From contig DASZOM010000026.1 of NCBI GenBank assembly GCA_035550735.1, forward strand, positions 1-64,000: a stretch of 64,000 nucleotides of DNA, given 5' to 3'. Shown in pieces: positions 1-7,604 of the stretch. Source of the stretch: JANQRA01 sp035550735 (GTDB lineage: Bacteria > Actinomycetota > Acidimicrobiia > Spongiisociales > ZC4RG35). How positions within the stretch are numbered: position 1 is the first letter of the stretch; each line of letters begins with the position of its first letter. Made by a program: the position numbers and the translations under genes. The notes under the pieces were generated by a model. The model ran no database searches. It was not told where the DNA came from and was given only the letters and a program-made list of their open reading frames with translations.

Positions 1-53
1 CCCCCCCCCCCCCCCACAACCCTGGGTTGAGGGAAAGGCTCAGGGCCCGAGGC
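1..53. other. Window edge with poly-C run, no gene
   Basis: The first 15 bases are an uninterrupted run of C, followed by a 13-base near-palindrome (CAACCC-T-GGGTTG, 18-30) and two copies of GGCTCAG. It lies just downstream of the leftward gene that ends at 54. A long homopolymer at a sequence end is often a sequencing or assembly artefact. I see no gene here and no convincing terminator. Confidence 0.5.
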
Positions 54-770
54 TCAGCTCTGCTCGATCGCCTCACGAAATGCCCGGAACAGCGAGTGGT
101 GGTCGCCGTCGAGACGCTCCGGGTGCCATTGCACTCCCACCGCCCACCAGCTGCCGGCGCACCGGGCCGCCTCGATGAGCCCATCGTCGGCGCGGCCCTC
201 CACGATCAGGTCGGGAGCGAGATCGGCCACACCTTGATGATGGAGGCTGTTCACCTTGGCCTCCGACGCACCGTAGAGATCGGCGAGCAGAGAGCCCTCC
301 TCGAATCTGACCACGTGGCGACGGGCGGTCATCTCGTCGTAGTCGTCGCTGATCAGGTCATGGACGCCACCCTCGGAGGTGACCTCCTGTTGCAGGGTGC
401 CCCCGAGTGCGACGTTCAGCAGTTGCAGGCCACGGCAGATGGCGAGGAGTGGCTTTCCTTGCGCCCGGGCGGCTTCGACCACTGCGATCTCGAACCTGTC
501 GACAGCCGGGTCGTTCCGAACCGTCTCGGTGACCTCTGCGCCGTACATCGAAGGATCCACGTCGTCGCCCCCGGAGAGGATCACGCCGTCGACCCCGGCC
601 ACGAGGCGATCCGCCTCGGACGGGTCGAGTCGGGCAGGGAAGATCAACGGTGTCAGGCCGGCAGCGCCCAGTGAGTCGATGTAGCGGGTGGAGAGGGTCT
701 GCAGATCGTCGGGCCCGTAGAGCGTGTCGACGGTGCGGCGCCACGAAGTGACTCCAACCAACGGTCTCAC
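54..770 (-). CDS. Class I glutamine amidotransferase-like gamma-glutamyl hydrolase (PuuD/peptidase C26 type)
   Basis: This 238-residue protein has the triad pattern of the peptidase C26 family: a nucleophile Cys in AICRGLQLLN (Cys112) and His216/Glu218 in VQWHPE. The early SGGDDVDP loop is also typical. Members hydrolyse gamma-glutamyl amides such as gamma-glutamyl-GABA in polyamine catabolism, or gamma-glutamylanilide-type products. A GTG start at 770 is preferred because GGAGGT lies six bases upstream and the upstream gene stops at 775. An ATG start at 800 would add ten residues and overlap that gene. It is the downstream partner of the FAH-family gene. The glutamine-synthetase-like gene at 7605 could make its substrate (inference). 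The true substrate is unknown. Confidence 0.85.
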   Translation of the reverse strand: MRPLVGVTSWRRTVDTLYGPDDLQTLSTRYIDSLGAAGLTPLIFPARLDPSEADRLVAGVDGVILSGGDDVDPSMYGAEVTETVRNDPAVDRFEIAVVEAARAQGKPLLAICRGLQLLNVALGGTLQQEVTSEGGVHDLISDDYDEMTARRHVVRFEEGSLLADLYGASEAKVNSLHHQGVADLAPDLIVEGRADDGLIEAARCAGSWWAVGVQWHPERLDGDHHSLFRAFREAIEQS

Positions 771-774
771 TCGC

Positions 775-1647
775 TCACCTCCGTTCGTCATGCCTGGCAC
801 CGGGTCCGCGCGGCGCCCTCTTGCCCCGGAACTCCCAATCCCCGCCGAGTGCGGTGGAGACGACCTCCTCCGACTCGCTGGGCTGGGCCCCGAATTCGGG
901 CGGGACCGTCACGGTCCCCTCCACGATTCTATTGGTCAATGCGCCCAGACCCTCGACCTCGACGGTGACCTCGTCGCCGGGCTCCACGGGGCGGGAGCCG
1001 GCGGGGGTGCCGCTCAGGATCACGTCGCCGGGGAAGAGGGTGATGGTTCGGGCCAGATCGGCGACCAGATAGTGCATGTCCCACTCCATCTCGGCGGTGT
1101 TTCCCTCCTGGCGCATCTCGCCGTTCACCAGGGTGCGGATCGCCTTGTCACGGAAGTCCCAATCGGTCACCAGCCCAGGCCCGAGGGGGCAGAGAGTGTC
1201 CGAGCCCTTGACCCGCAACATGGAGCCGGCATCGGTGTCCCTGAAGTCGTGCAGCCCGAAATCGTTGGCGATGGTGTATCCGGCGATGTGACCGGCGGCA
1301 GAGTCGATGTCGATGCCGAAAGCCCGTTCCCCGATGACGATGGCGATCTCCCCCTCGTAGTTGAGATAGCGGCAGCCACGGGGGCGGACCACGTCGCCGA
1401 GATGGGAGTTGAGCGAGCTGGTCGGCTTCTGGAAGTAGGTGGGCGCCGAAGGGAGGCGGGTCATGAACTCGTCCACCCGACTCCGGTAGGTGAGATGGGT
1501 GGCGATGATCTTCGTGGGCTCGACCGGCGGGAGATGGGTGGCGGTGGCGGCCGGCACCCGCTCCCCGTCCTCCCCGACCAGCTCGTCACCATCCACGGTC
1601 ATGGTGAAGGGACGGCCCTCGCGGAGGATGCGGCGGTACTCGGGCAT
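775..1647 (-). CDS. Fumarylacetoacetate hydrolase (FAH) family protein, HpaG/HpcE-like
   Basis: This 290-residue protein has the FAH fold signatures: YEGEIAIVIG with probable metal ligands Glu98 and Glu100, Asp129 in ANDFGLHD, and the late GDVILSGTPAG loop. Relatives include 5-carboxymethyl-2-oxo-hex-3-ene-1,7-dioate decarboxylase/isomerase of homoprotocatechuate degradation, 2-keto-4-pentenoate hydratase-type enzymes and acylpyruvases. The HpaE-like and HpaD-like genes at 9.7-12.7 kb favour the first role, but the family is hard to assign by sequence alone. It is followed four bases later by the gamma-glutamyl hydrolase gene, so the two are probably co-transcribed. The C-terminal 30 residues are charged and look like a non-conserved tail. 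Confidence 0.85.
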   Translation of the reverse strand: MPEYRRILREGRPFTMTVDGDELVGEDGERVPAATATHLPPVEPTKIIATHLTYRSRVDEFMTRLPSAPTYFQKPTSSLNSHLGDVVRPRGCRYLNYEGEIAIVIGERAFGIDIDSAAGHIAGYTIANDFGLHDFRDTDAGSMLRVKGSDTLCPLGPGLVTDWDFRDKAIRTLVNGEMRQEGNTAEMEWDMHYLVADLARTITLFPGDVILSGTPAGSRPVEPGDEVTVEVEGLGALTNRIVEGTVTVPPEFGAQPSESEEVVSTALGGDWEFRGKRAPRGPGARHDERR

Positions 1648-1666
1648 GGGGCGGTGACGCTAACGG

Positions 1667-3388
1667 CTAGGGGATGGGCGCGGTCCAGATCTCGAACCCG
1701 GGCTCGGCGCCGGAGACGTTGCTCCAGGAGTTGACGATCGCGGTCACCGTGTCGTCGGAAATGGAGGTCTTGAACACCCGGATCCCCTCCCCGAAGTCGT
1801 CCTCGACGTCCTGGATGACCCAATTCACCGCATCGCTGCTGAAGACGAAGGCCTGGAAGGACTCTCCGCCCATCGTCTCCGGCCAGAATGACTGCTCGGC
1901 TCGGGAGAGCTCGTCGATGGTGAATGTCGCGAGTCTCTCGCCGCTTTCGGGGTCCTCGAAGTGAACCTGCTCGGTGGCCATGTCGACCACCAGGCCGTCC
2001 TGAGGCCGACCGTACGTTTGCCAGGTGTAGACGTCCCTGCCGACGACGAGCTCCAACATGCCGTTCTGGGGATTGACGTTGAGTGTGGCGCCGTCCCGGG
2101 TGAGCCTGGACGCCATGGGGTGAGGCTCCGTCCCTGAGCTCCTCCAACCCTCGGCGACGAATGCGATCCCACCCTCACCCGCGGACAACGCCCATGGGCT
2201 CCAGCCGAGCTGATAGGGGAAGAGCTCGTCGAGCTCGGCCTCTTCCCACGCCAGGCCATCCTCCGAGAGCCTGACATCGAACAATCCACCTTGTTGCATG
2301 CCCACGTAGCCGCCTCGCCAGCGGACGAATGAGTCCGGGTAGCCGGCCACCGTCCCTATCTCTTCCCAGGTCAGGCCACCATCGTCCGAAGCCCAGCTCA
2401 TGCTGCCCGTCACGCCATAGCCGAAGGCGAGGAGCCTGCGCCCCTCGAACACGAGCGAGTCGACCCAACTCGCCCCGTCGATGGTGCGCCGTTGCCAGTC
2501 GCGGCCTTCGTGTCTGACCCATACGGTGGCCTCGACCGGTCCGCCCCCGGCGTTGACCGCATCGAGCTCCTCATCGGTCAGAGCCAGATCATCCTGGGTC
2601 AGCTCGGTGAGGTGGATGCCGAGCGGCCCGTAGACGACCAAGCGCAGCTCCCCGTCGGGGTACTCCTGGCCCCATCCGAAACGGGATAGGTCGATCTCGA
2701 ACCCGGCGGTCTCCAGTCGGTCCTGGAGGAGCGAGGTCGGGTCGCTCTGCAGGTTGGCGGTCACGGCCGTTACCCCAGCGTTGGCGGCCACTGCGGTGGG
2801 AAACGTCGACAGATAGGGCGATGACGCATCTGTGGGGATGACCTCGGGCTCCCAGCCGGTGCCGTCGTCGGATCTCCAGATGACCGGATCGGGTTCCCCC
2901 ATCTCGACGGCGATGAGTCCCTGTGGGGTGGATGCCACCAGGTGGACCGGGTGCTCGGTCTCCAGCACCCTTCCCAGGGACTCCCAGTTCCTCCCGTCCA
3001 CAGAACGCCAGGCGAGCGTCGCCGCCGGACCGTCGTCCCAAACGTCGGTGAATGCCCCGAACACGTAGATCGCATCGTCGTGCGTCACCAGGTGCTGGCC
3101 GAAGACTCCGTCGATGCCAGCCGCCAGCTCCCACTGCAGCGGCGTCCCGACCGCGATCTGGTCGACGCTGAAGTCGTCCAGATCGAGGGGAGTCTCCAGC
3201 GCCTCGAGAGTGGAGGTGGTGCTGATCGGCGTGGGCTCGAGTGCGGTCTCAGGAGCCGGTTCGGGGGCAGTCAGGGCTCCGACGGCCAGCGATCCCGCCA
3301 CCATGGCCAGTGCGGCGCCGATCCCCATCGCGGCGCGACCCGGTGAGCGTCGGCGCGGCTCCGATCGGGTGCCGTCGGGCATGACCAC
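1667..3388 (-). CDS. Secreted or membrane-anchored protein with sialidase-like repeats, function unknown
   Basis: I do not recognise this 573-residue protein as a named family. It has a basic N-terminus (RRRSPGRA) and one hydrophobic segment at about residues 20-42, so it is probably a signal anchor or uncleaved signal peptide. A Pro/Thr/Glu-rich linker follows. The body carries recurrent motifs such as WRSVDGRNWESLG, WRSDDGTGWEP, WASDDGGLTWEEIG and LSEDGLAWEEA. These resemble the Asp-box/BNR motifs of sialidase-type beta-propellers, though no sialidase catalytic site is evident. It probably folds as an extracellular beta-propeller. The gene stops 20 bases before the FAH gene begins on the same strand. 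A second ATG sits two codons after the first. Confidence 0.7.
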   Translation of the reverse strand: MVMPDGTRSEPRRRSPGRAAMGIGAALAMVAGSLAVGALTAPEPAPETALEPTPISTTSTLEALETPLDLDDFSVDQIAVGTPLQWELAAGIDGVFGQHLVTHDDAIYVFGAFTDVWDDGPAATLAWRSVDGRNWESLGRVLETEHPVHLVASTPQGLIAVEMGEPDPVIWRSDDGTGWEPEVIPTDASSPYLSTFPTAVAANAGVTAVTANLQSDPTSLLQDRLETAGFEIDLSRFGWGQEYPDGELRLVVYGPLGIHLTELTQDDLALTDEELDAVNAGGGPVEATVWVRHEGRDWQRRTIDGASWVDSLVFEGRRLLAFGYGVTGSMSWASDDGGLTWEEIGTVAGYPDSFVRWRGGYVGMQQGGLFDVRLSEDGLAWEEAELDELFPYQLGWSPWALSAGEGGIAFVAEGWRSSGTEPHPMASRLTRDGATLNVNPQNGMLELVVGRDVYTWQTYGRPQDGLVVDMATEQVHFEDPESGERLATFTIDELSRAEQSFWPETMGGESFQAFVFSSDAVNWVIQDVEDDFGEGIRVFKTSISDDTVTAIVNSWSNVSGAEPGFEIWTAPIP

Positions 3389-3409
3389 GATTCAGGAAAC
3401 GATACGGTT

Positions 3410-3422
3410 GAACGACACGTTC
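3410..3422. promoter_or_regulatory. Short inverted repeat between divergent genes
   Basis: GAACG-ACA-CGTTC forms a perfect 5-base inverted repeat in the 51-base gap between the leftward secreted-protein gene and the rightward P450. Its place suggests an operator for one or both promoters, but the arms are short enough to occur by chance in GC-rich DNA. Confidence 0.25.
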
Positions 3423-3439
3423 CGGGCCGGTTAGGTTCG

Positions 3440-4708
3440 GTGCCTCAAGACATGGCCATCGCGACGCTGGACCGAGGGACTGCCGACCCCCGGGCGGACA
3501 TCACCTCCCACGACACCTACCTCGACGACTTCCCCCACGCGGTGTTCAGGCGTCTGCGGGAGGAGGACCCGGTGGCATGGACCACGGAGCCGGACGGCAC
3601 CGGGTTCTGGTCGGTCACGAAACATCGCGATGTGATCGAGGTGAGCCGCGACCACAACCGGTTCACCGCCTCACGTGGCATCCGCATCGAGTCGATGAGC
3701 CCCGACGAGCTGGAGGCCCGTCGCTCCATGATGGAGCACGATCCTCCCGAGCACACCCGTCTTCGTCACCTGGTCCAGCCCGGCTTCACCCCCAGGGTGG
3801 TCGCCACCTACGAGTCGGCCTTTCGCAAGCTGGTGGGGATGGTGCTCGACCGGGTGCTCCCGCTCGGGCAGTTCGACTTCGTCACCGAGGTCGCCAGAGA
3901 GCTCCCGATACGGATGCTGTGCCGTCTCCTCGGCATTCCCGAGTCGGATGCCTCCCAGATGGTGGCGTGGGGCGACCAGATGATCTCCAACGCAGACCCT
4001 GAGTACACGCCGGTGATCATCGACAAGGTGGACACCGAGGAGTACCGGCTGCTCCCGTTTCGGTCCCCGGCGGCGTTGGAGGTGTTCCGCTACGCAGAGG
4101 ACATCGCCCTGCAGCGACGACTTGAGCCCCAGGACGACATCATCACCACACTCCTCACCGCTGAGCCCGATGGCGAGCCGCTGACCGACCTCGAGTTCAA
4201 GAACTTCTTCACGTTGCTGATGGTGGCCGGCAACGAGACGACCCGGCACACCATCAGCCATGGCCTGATCTTCCTCGACGAGAACCGGGACCAGCTCGAC
4301 TATTGGCGGGAGGACCTGGCCGGTCGCTCGGAGACGGCCACCGACGAGATCCTGCGCGCCTCGGCGGTCACCATGCACTTCAGGCGGACGGCGACGGGAG
4401 ACACCGAGATCGGCGGGGCCCCGGTGGCAGCCGGAGACCGGGTGGTCATCTGGTACACGTCCGCCAACTACGACGACGACGTGTTCAGCGACCCGTTCAC
4501 CTTCGACCTGGCTCGGAGACCGAACCCCCATCTCAGCTTTGGCACCGGAAGGCACAAGTGCCTGGGAGCATCCTTGGCCGAGCTCGAGGTCAGGGTCTTC
4601 TTCGAGGAGTTCCTCGATCGGGTCGGCGATTTCGTGGTCGGCGAGCCGATTCGCCTCCGCTCCAACTTCATCCGGGGCGTCAAGCACCTGCCGGTCGAGG
4701 TCAGATGA
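3440..4708 (+). CDS. Cytochrome P450, CYP125/CYP142/CYP124-like
   Basis: This 422-residue soluble P450 has all core motifs: the I-helix AGNETT oxygen-activation motif (263-268), the K-helix ExxR as EILR (303-306), and the heme-binding loop FGTGRHKCLG with Cys374 as thiolate ligand. The block ANYDDDVFSDPFTFDLARRPNPHLSFG and the substrate-contact stretch around HFRRTA look most like the actinobacterial CYP125/142/124 group, which hydroxylates the terminal carbon of sterol side chains or branched lipids. That substrate is an inference. No ferredoxin or reductase gene is adjacent. The chosen start is a GTG; an ATG four codons later is also possible. A DUF1801 gene follows 13 bases after the stop. 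Confidence 0.93.
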   Translation: MPQDMAIATLDRGTADPRADITSHDTYLDDFPHAVFRRLREEDPVAWTTEPDGTGFWSVTKHRDVIEVSRDHNRFTASRGIRIESMSPDELEARRSMMEHDPPEHTRLRHLVQPGFTPRVVATYESAFRKLVGMVLDRVLPLGQFDFVTEVARELPIRMLCRLLGIPESDASQMVAWGDQMISNADPEYTPVIIDKVDTEEYRLLPFRSPAALEVFRYAEDIALQRRLEPQDDIITTLLTAEPDGEPLTDLEFKNFFTLLMVAGNETTRHTISHGLIFLDENRDQLDYWREDLAGRSETATDEILRASAVTMHFRRTATGDTEIGGAPVAAGDRVVIWYTSANYDDDVFSDPFTFDLARRPNPHLSFGTGRHKCLGASLAELEVRVFFEEFLDRVGDFVVGEPIRLRSNFIRGVKHLPVEVR

Positions 4709-4721
4709 GGATGGTGGAAGC

Positions 4722-5066
4722 ATGACCATGGACGAGTACATGGAAGGGGCGCCCGAGCCACAGCGAAGCACCCTGAACGACCTCCGTGACACGTTGCGCC
4801 GGATCCTGCCCGATGCCGAGGAGACCATGTCCTACAACATGCCCGCCTTCAAGGTTGAAGGAAAGGCCGTGGGCGGCTTCGCCTGGTTCAAGAACCACTG
4901 CAGCTTCTTCCCTCACTCGGGCACGGTCCTCCCCGAGCTGGCCGAGCAGCTGGAGGGCTATGAGTGGACCAAGGGCACACTCAAGTTCGGTGTGGATGAG
5001 CCGCTTCCGGAGGACCTGGTGCGCCGGGTCGTCGAGGTCCGGCTCACCCAGCTCGGCCTCGGCTGA
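4722..5066 (+). CDS. DUF1801 (YdhG-like) domain protein
   Basis: This 114-residue protein has the DUF1801 pattern: an N-terminal helix (TLNDLRDTLRRILPDAEETMSYNMPAF), the central AWFKNHCSFFPHSG strand, and a C-terminal helix (EDLVRRVVEVRLTQLG). Members are small cytosolic proteins related to YdhG and the Fra/frataxin-like fold; their biochemical role is poorly known. The ATG at 4722 is chosen because it follows the P450 stop by 13 bases and matches the family N-terminus. It converges with and overlaps the DUF1905 gene by 23 bases. DUF1801, DUF1905 and ArsR-SRPBCC genes frequently occur near each other in actinobacteria, which may reflect a shared small-molecule stress role (inference). Confidence 0.85.
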   Translation: MTMDEYMEGAPEPQRSTLNDLRDTLRRILPDAEETMSYNMPAFKVEGKAVGGFAWFKNHCSFFPHSGTVLPELAEQLEGYEWTKGTLKFGVDEPLPEDLVRRVVEVRLTQLGLG

Positions 5067-5352
5067 GCGAGTCGTTCCCACTGCGGCGTGCCGTGAGCCG
5101 GATGGTGACCTCGTCCCCGGCCTCCTTGCCGATCGCCGCCCTCACGTCGGCCTTGATGGGGAGCTTGTGCGTGCCGTCGCCGAGCGCCATGAAGGAGCTG
5201 GAGAAGGGATGGCCGTCCACCGTCCCGTCCACCTTCACCAGACCACGGGTGCCGAAGTACTCCGCCGACCAGTCGGTCACGACATAGGTCCAGCCACCCG
5301 GCGCCTCGCTCTTCTCCAGCGTGGCGGTGAATGTCTTGTCGATCGTGCTCAT
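5044..5352 (-). CDS. DUF1905 domain protein
   Basis: This 102-residue protein matches DUF1905: an N-terminal FTATLEKSEAPGGWTYV strand pair, the GTRGLVKVDGTVDG core, then LGDGTHKLPIKADVRAAIGK and the terminal GDEVTIRLTAR. It is a small cytosolic beta-barrel domain of unknown function, often found alone or joined to a YdeI-type domain, which is absent here. Its ATG overlaps the stop of the upstream ArsR-SRPBCC gene by four bases (ATGA), so the two are translationally coupled and probably share the operator at 6122-6141. Confidence 0.85.
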   Translation of the reverse strand: MSTIDKTFTATLEKSEAPGGWTYVVTDWSAEYFGTRGLVKVDGTVDGHPFSSSFMALGDGTHKLPIKADVRAAIGKEAGDEVTIRLTARRSGNDSLSRGRAG

Positions 5353-6110
5353 GCGGCACCTCCGTACATCAGCGATCCGGGTGTGGTCAGCTCCTCGCCG
5401 GTCTCGATCCAGGTCTTGAGACCGGAGAGGATCATCGGCCAGCCTCCGTACAGCTCCTCGGGGGCATCCTCGGCGAGTTGGTCATGGGTGACGACGAGCC
5501 GGCAGGAGTCGCCAACCGGCTCGATCTCCCAGGTGACCCGGCTGGTCCCCTGTGTGGCCGCCTCGGGGCCCCAGACGGCGTGCATGGTCTGCACCAGACG
5601 CCGGGGCGGGTCGACGACCAGATTCTCGCCCTCGACCAGCGGGCCGTCGGCGCCGCTGTGCACCAGCTCGTAGCGGGATCCCTCCGCCCAGTCGGACACG
5701 ATGCGCGATCCGAAGTGGTATCTCGCCCTGGTCTCGGGATCGGTGATCGCATCCCAGAGACGCTCAGGGGTGGTGCGGATGTAGATCTCGAACACCTTCT
5801 CCATGGTCAGCTCCAATTCCTTCTTGAGATCGGCGAGCCCGGCGGCCCACGTCTCGGTGTACTTGCTCACCCAGCGGTCGTGGACGAGGCGGATCGGAAC
5901 CGGGTTGAGGAAGTGCAGCTTCTCACGGCCCCGCCTTCTGGTGACCACGAGCCCTGACTCCTCGAGCAGCCGCAGGTGCTTGGAGACACCGATCCTGGTC
6001 ATGTCGAAGCGGGACTCCAGGGCTGACAGCGTCTGACCGTCCTCGGCGAAGAGCGCATCGAGCAGCGCCCTCCGGGTGGGATCGGCCAGGGCCTTGAACA
6101 CCAGTTCCAC
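5349..6110 (-). CDS. ArsR-family regulator fused to an SRPBCC/AHSA1 domain
   Basis: This 253-residue fusion begins with an ArsR winged helix (VFKALADPTRRALLDALF, then FDMTRIGVSKHLRLLEESGLVVTRRRGREK, residues about 1-90). It continues into an AHSA1/SRPBCC ligand-binding domain (from KVFEIYIRTTPERLWDAITDPETRARY at about 108 to the end). The HTH should bind DNA and the START-like cavity should sense a hydrophobic ligand. The GTG at 6110 is chosen because it opens the conserved HTH; the 74 residues upstream in frame are low-complexity and unlike the family. A perfect inverted repeat lies 12 bases upstream, consistent with autorepression. It sits after a PLP decarboxylase gene on the same strand and drives the DUF1905 gene. 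Confidence 0.9.
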   Translation of the reverse strand: MELVFKALADPTRRALLDALFAEDGQTLSALESRFDMTRIGVSKHLRLLEESGLVVTRRRGREKLHFLNPVPIRLVHDRWVSKYTETWAAGLADLKKELELTMEKVFEIYIRTTPERLWDAITDPETRARYHFGSRIVSDWAEGSRYELVHSGADGPLVEGENLVVDPPRRLVQTMHAVWGPEAATQGTSRVTWEIEPVGDSCRLVVTHDQLAEDAPEELYGGWPMILSGLKTWIETGEELTTPGSLMYGGAA

Positions 6111-6121
6111 GTCGGCACTAT

Positions 6122-6141
6122 AGGAAACCAAATGGTTTCCT
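6122..6141. promoter_or_regulatory. Perfect palindromic operator for the ArsR-SRPBCC regulator
   Basis: AGGAAACCA-AA-TGGTTTCCT is a perfect 9-base inverted repeat with a 2-base spacer, placed 12 bases upstream of the regulator's GTG start. It is strikingly AT-rich for this window. The size and symmetry suit a dimeric winged-helix repressor, and bound protein would block promoter or ribosome access. The assignment to this regulator is an inference from position. Confidence 0.75.
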
Positions 6142-6156
6142 GTCAAGGGAGAGGGT

Positions 6157-7536
6157 TCACCCCACCAGGGTCTTTTCGATGATGTCGATGGCGTAGTCGA
6201 CGTGGTCGACGGTCGTGCGACGGTTGAGGATGGCGAGACGGAGCACGAAGCGGTCGTCGATCGTCGTCGGGCTGAGATGGACCCGGCGGTCGGCGTTGAC
6301 GGCCTCAAGGGCGCGGCGTCCGGTGTCGTCATCGTCGAATCGGAAGGCGACGATGGACAAGTCGGGCTTCCAGGGGGTGTCGATGCCAGCGACGCCGGAC
6401 AGTCGCCGGTGGGCGTGCTCGGCGAGGTCGAGACTGGAGTCCAGGGCGTCCCGGAAGGCGGCGACCCCGTGGAGCTGCAGGGGCAGCCACACCGAGAGGC
6501 CGCGGAACGGCCGGCTCAGCTCCGGGCCGAGTGAGGCGATGTCGCGGATGCCGTTGTAGAAGTCGTCGTCGCGGAGATAGGCGCCCCTCCCCAGGTGGGC
6601 GTCCACCAGGTGAGACTCGTCCCGGACGATGAGGGCGCCGACCCCGAACGGGATCGAGAGGCCCTTGTGCGGGTCGAGCGCGATGGAGTCCGCCTTCTCG
6701 ATCCCGGTGAGTGCATTGCGGCCCCGATCCGTGAGGTGGAAGAACCCTCCGTAGGCGGCGTCGACATGGACCCAGAGACCGTTGCCCGCGGCCACCTCGG
6801 CGACACCCGACATGGGGTCGACGGTTCCGGTGTCGGTCGTCCCGGCGGAGGCAATGACCAGGAACGGCTCGCGGCCTGCGGCCCGGTCGGCGGCGGTCCG
6901 GCTCTCGAGTGCCTCCGGTGACATCCTCAGCTCTTCGTCCACGGCCACCGGCACCACCTGATCCCCCCGGAAACCGGCGAGTCGCGCCGCCTTGGCCGCC
7001 GAGTGATGGGTGTGGGCGGTGACGTAGATGACCCCGTTGCCGAAGTGATCGCCCAACTTGGCGTTGCGGGCGGTGACAACACCGGTGAAGTTCGCCATCG
7101 AGCCCCCGGAGAGGAGGAGGCCCGACGACTCCGCCCCGTAGTCGAAGATCGATCGGAGCCAGTCGACCACGCCGTACTCGATGGCCGAGAACCCAGGTGC
7201 GGCGGCGGCGACGCCGGTGTACCTGTTGAGGCCGGCGGCCAGGAAACCGGCGAGGGCGCCTGTGTAGAGACCGGCGTTGGGTATGTAGGAGAGGTGGCCT
7301 CCAGAGGGGTGCATGTGCCCGTCGCTCCCGGCGTGCTCCAGATCGGACAGGATCGAGTCCAGCGACCGGCCTTCCTCCGGGGGCGGCGCCCGAAATGCGG
7401 AGAGCTCGGCGGCATCGAGCTCCGTGCCGTGGCCATCCATCGTGGCCGCGGCGTCGTACCAGTCGTTGAGGTAGGCGAGGACCGCCTCGGTCAACTCCGA
7501 CCGAGCCGAGCGGTCCGGCTCCAGGGGGTGGGCCAT
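6157..7536 (-). CDS. Pyridoxal-phosphate-dependent amino acid decarboxylase (group II)
   Basis: This 459-residue protein belongs to the group II PLP decarboxylases (aromatic L-amino acid, glutamate and related decarboxylases). Lys291 in LDPHKGL forms the Schiff base, Asp259 in HVDAAYGG pairs with the pyridine nitrogen, and His178 in HTHHSAAKA stacks on the ring. The N-terminal motif HPSGGHLSYIPN is typical of the aromatic amino acid/phenylacetaldehyde-synthase side of the family. It would turn an amino acid into an amine and CO2. In context that amine could enter the gamma-glutamyl or catechol-cleavage steps encoded nearby (inference). It is divergent from the glutamine-synthetase-like gene, with 68 bases between. 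Substrate specificity cannot be read from sequence. Confidence 0.9.
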   Translation of the reverse strand: MAHPLEPDRSARSELTEAVLAYLNDWYDAAATMDGHGTELDAAELSAFRAPPPEEGRSLDSILSDLEHAGSDGHMHPSGGHLSYIPNAGLYTGALAGFLAAGLNRYTGVAAAAPGFSAIEYGVVDWLRSIFDYGAESSGLLLSGGSMANFTGVVTARNAKLGDHFGNGVIYVTAHTHHSAAKAARLAGFRGDQVVPVAVDEELRMSPEALESRTAADRAAGREPFLVIASAGTTDTGTVDPMSGVAEVAAGNGLWVHVDAAYGGFFHLTDRGRNALTGIEKADSIALDPHKGLSIPFGVGALIVRDESHLVDAHLGRGAYLRDDDFYNGIRDIASLGPELSRPFRGLSVWLPLQLHGVAAFRDALDSSLDLAEHAHRRLSGVAGIDTPWKPDLSIVAFRFDDDDTGRRALEAVNADRRVHLSPTTIDDRFVLRLAILNRRTTVDHVDYAIDIIEKTLVG

Positions 7537-7604
7537 CGCTCGTCAAGCTAATAGCGGCGGCGGACCACTGCGAAGCCGCCCGCTGCGCATCTACGATCCC
7601 GGCG

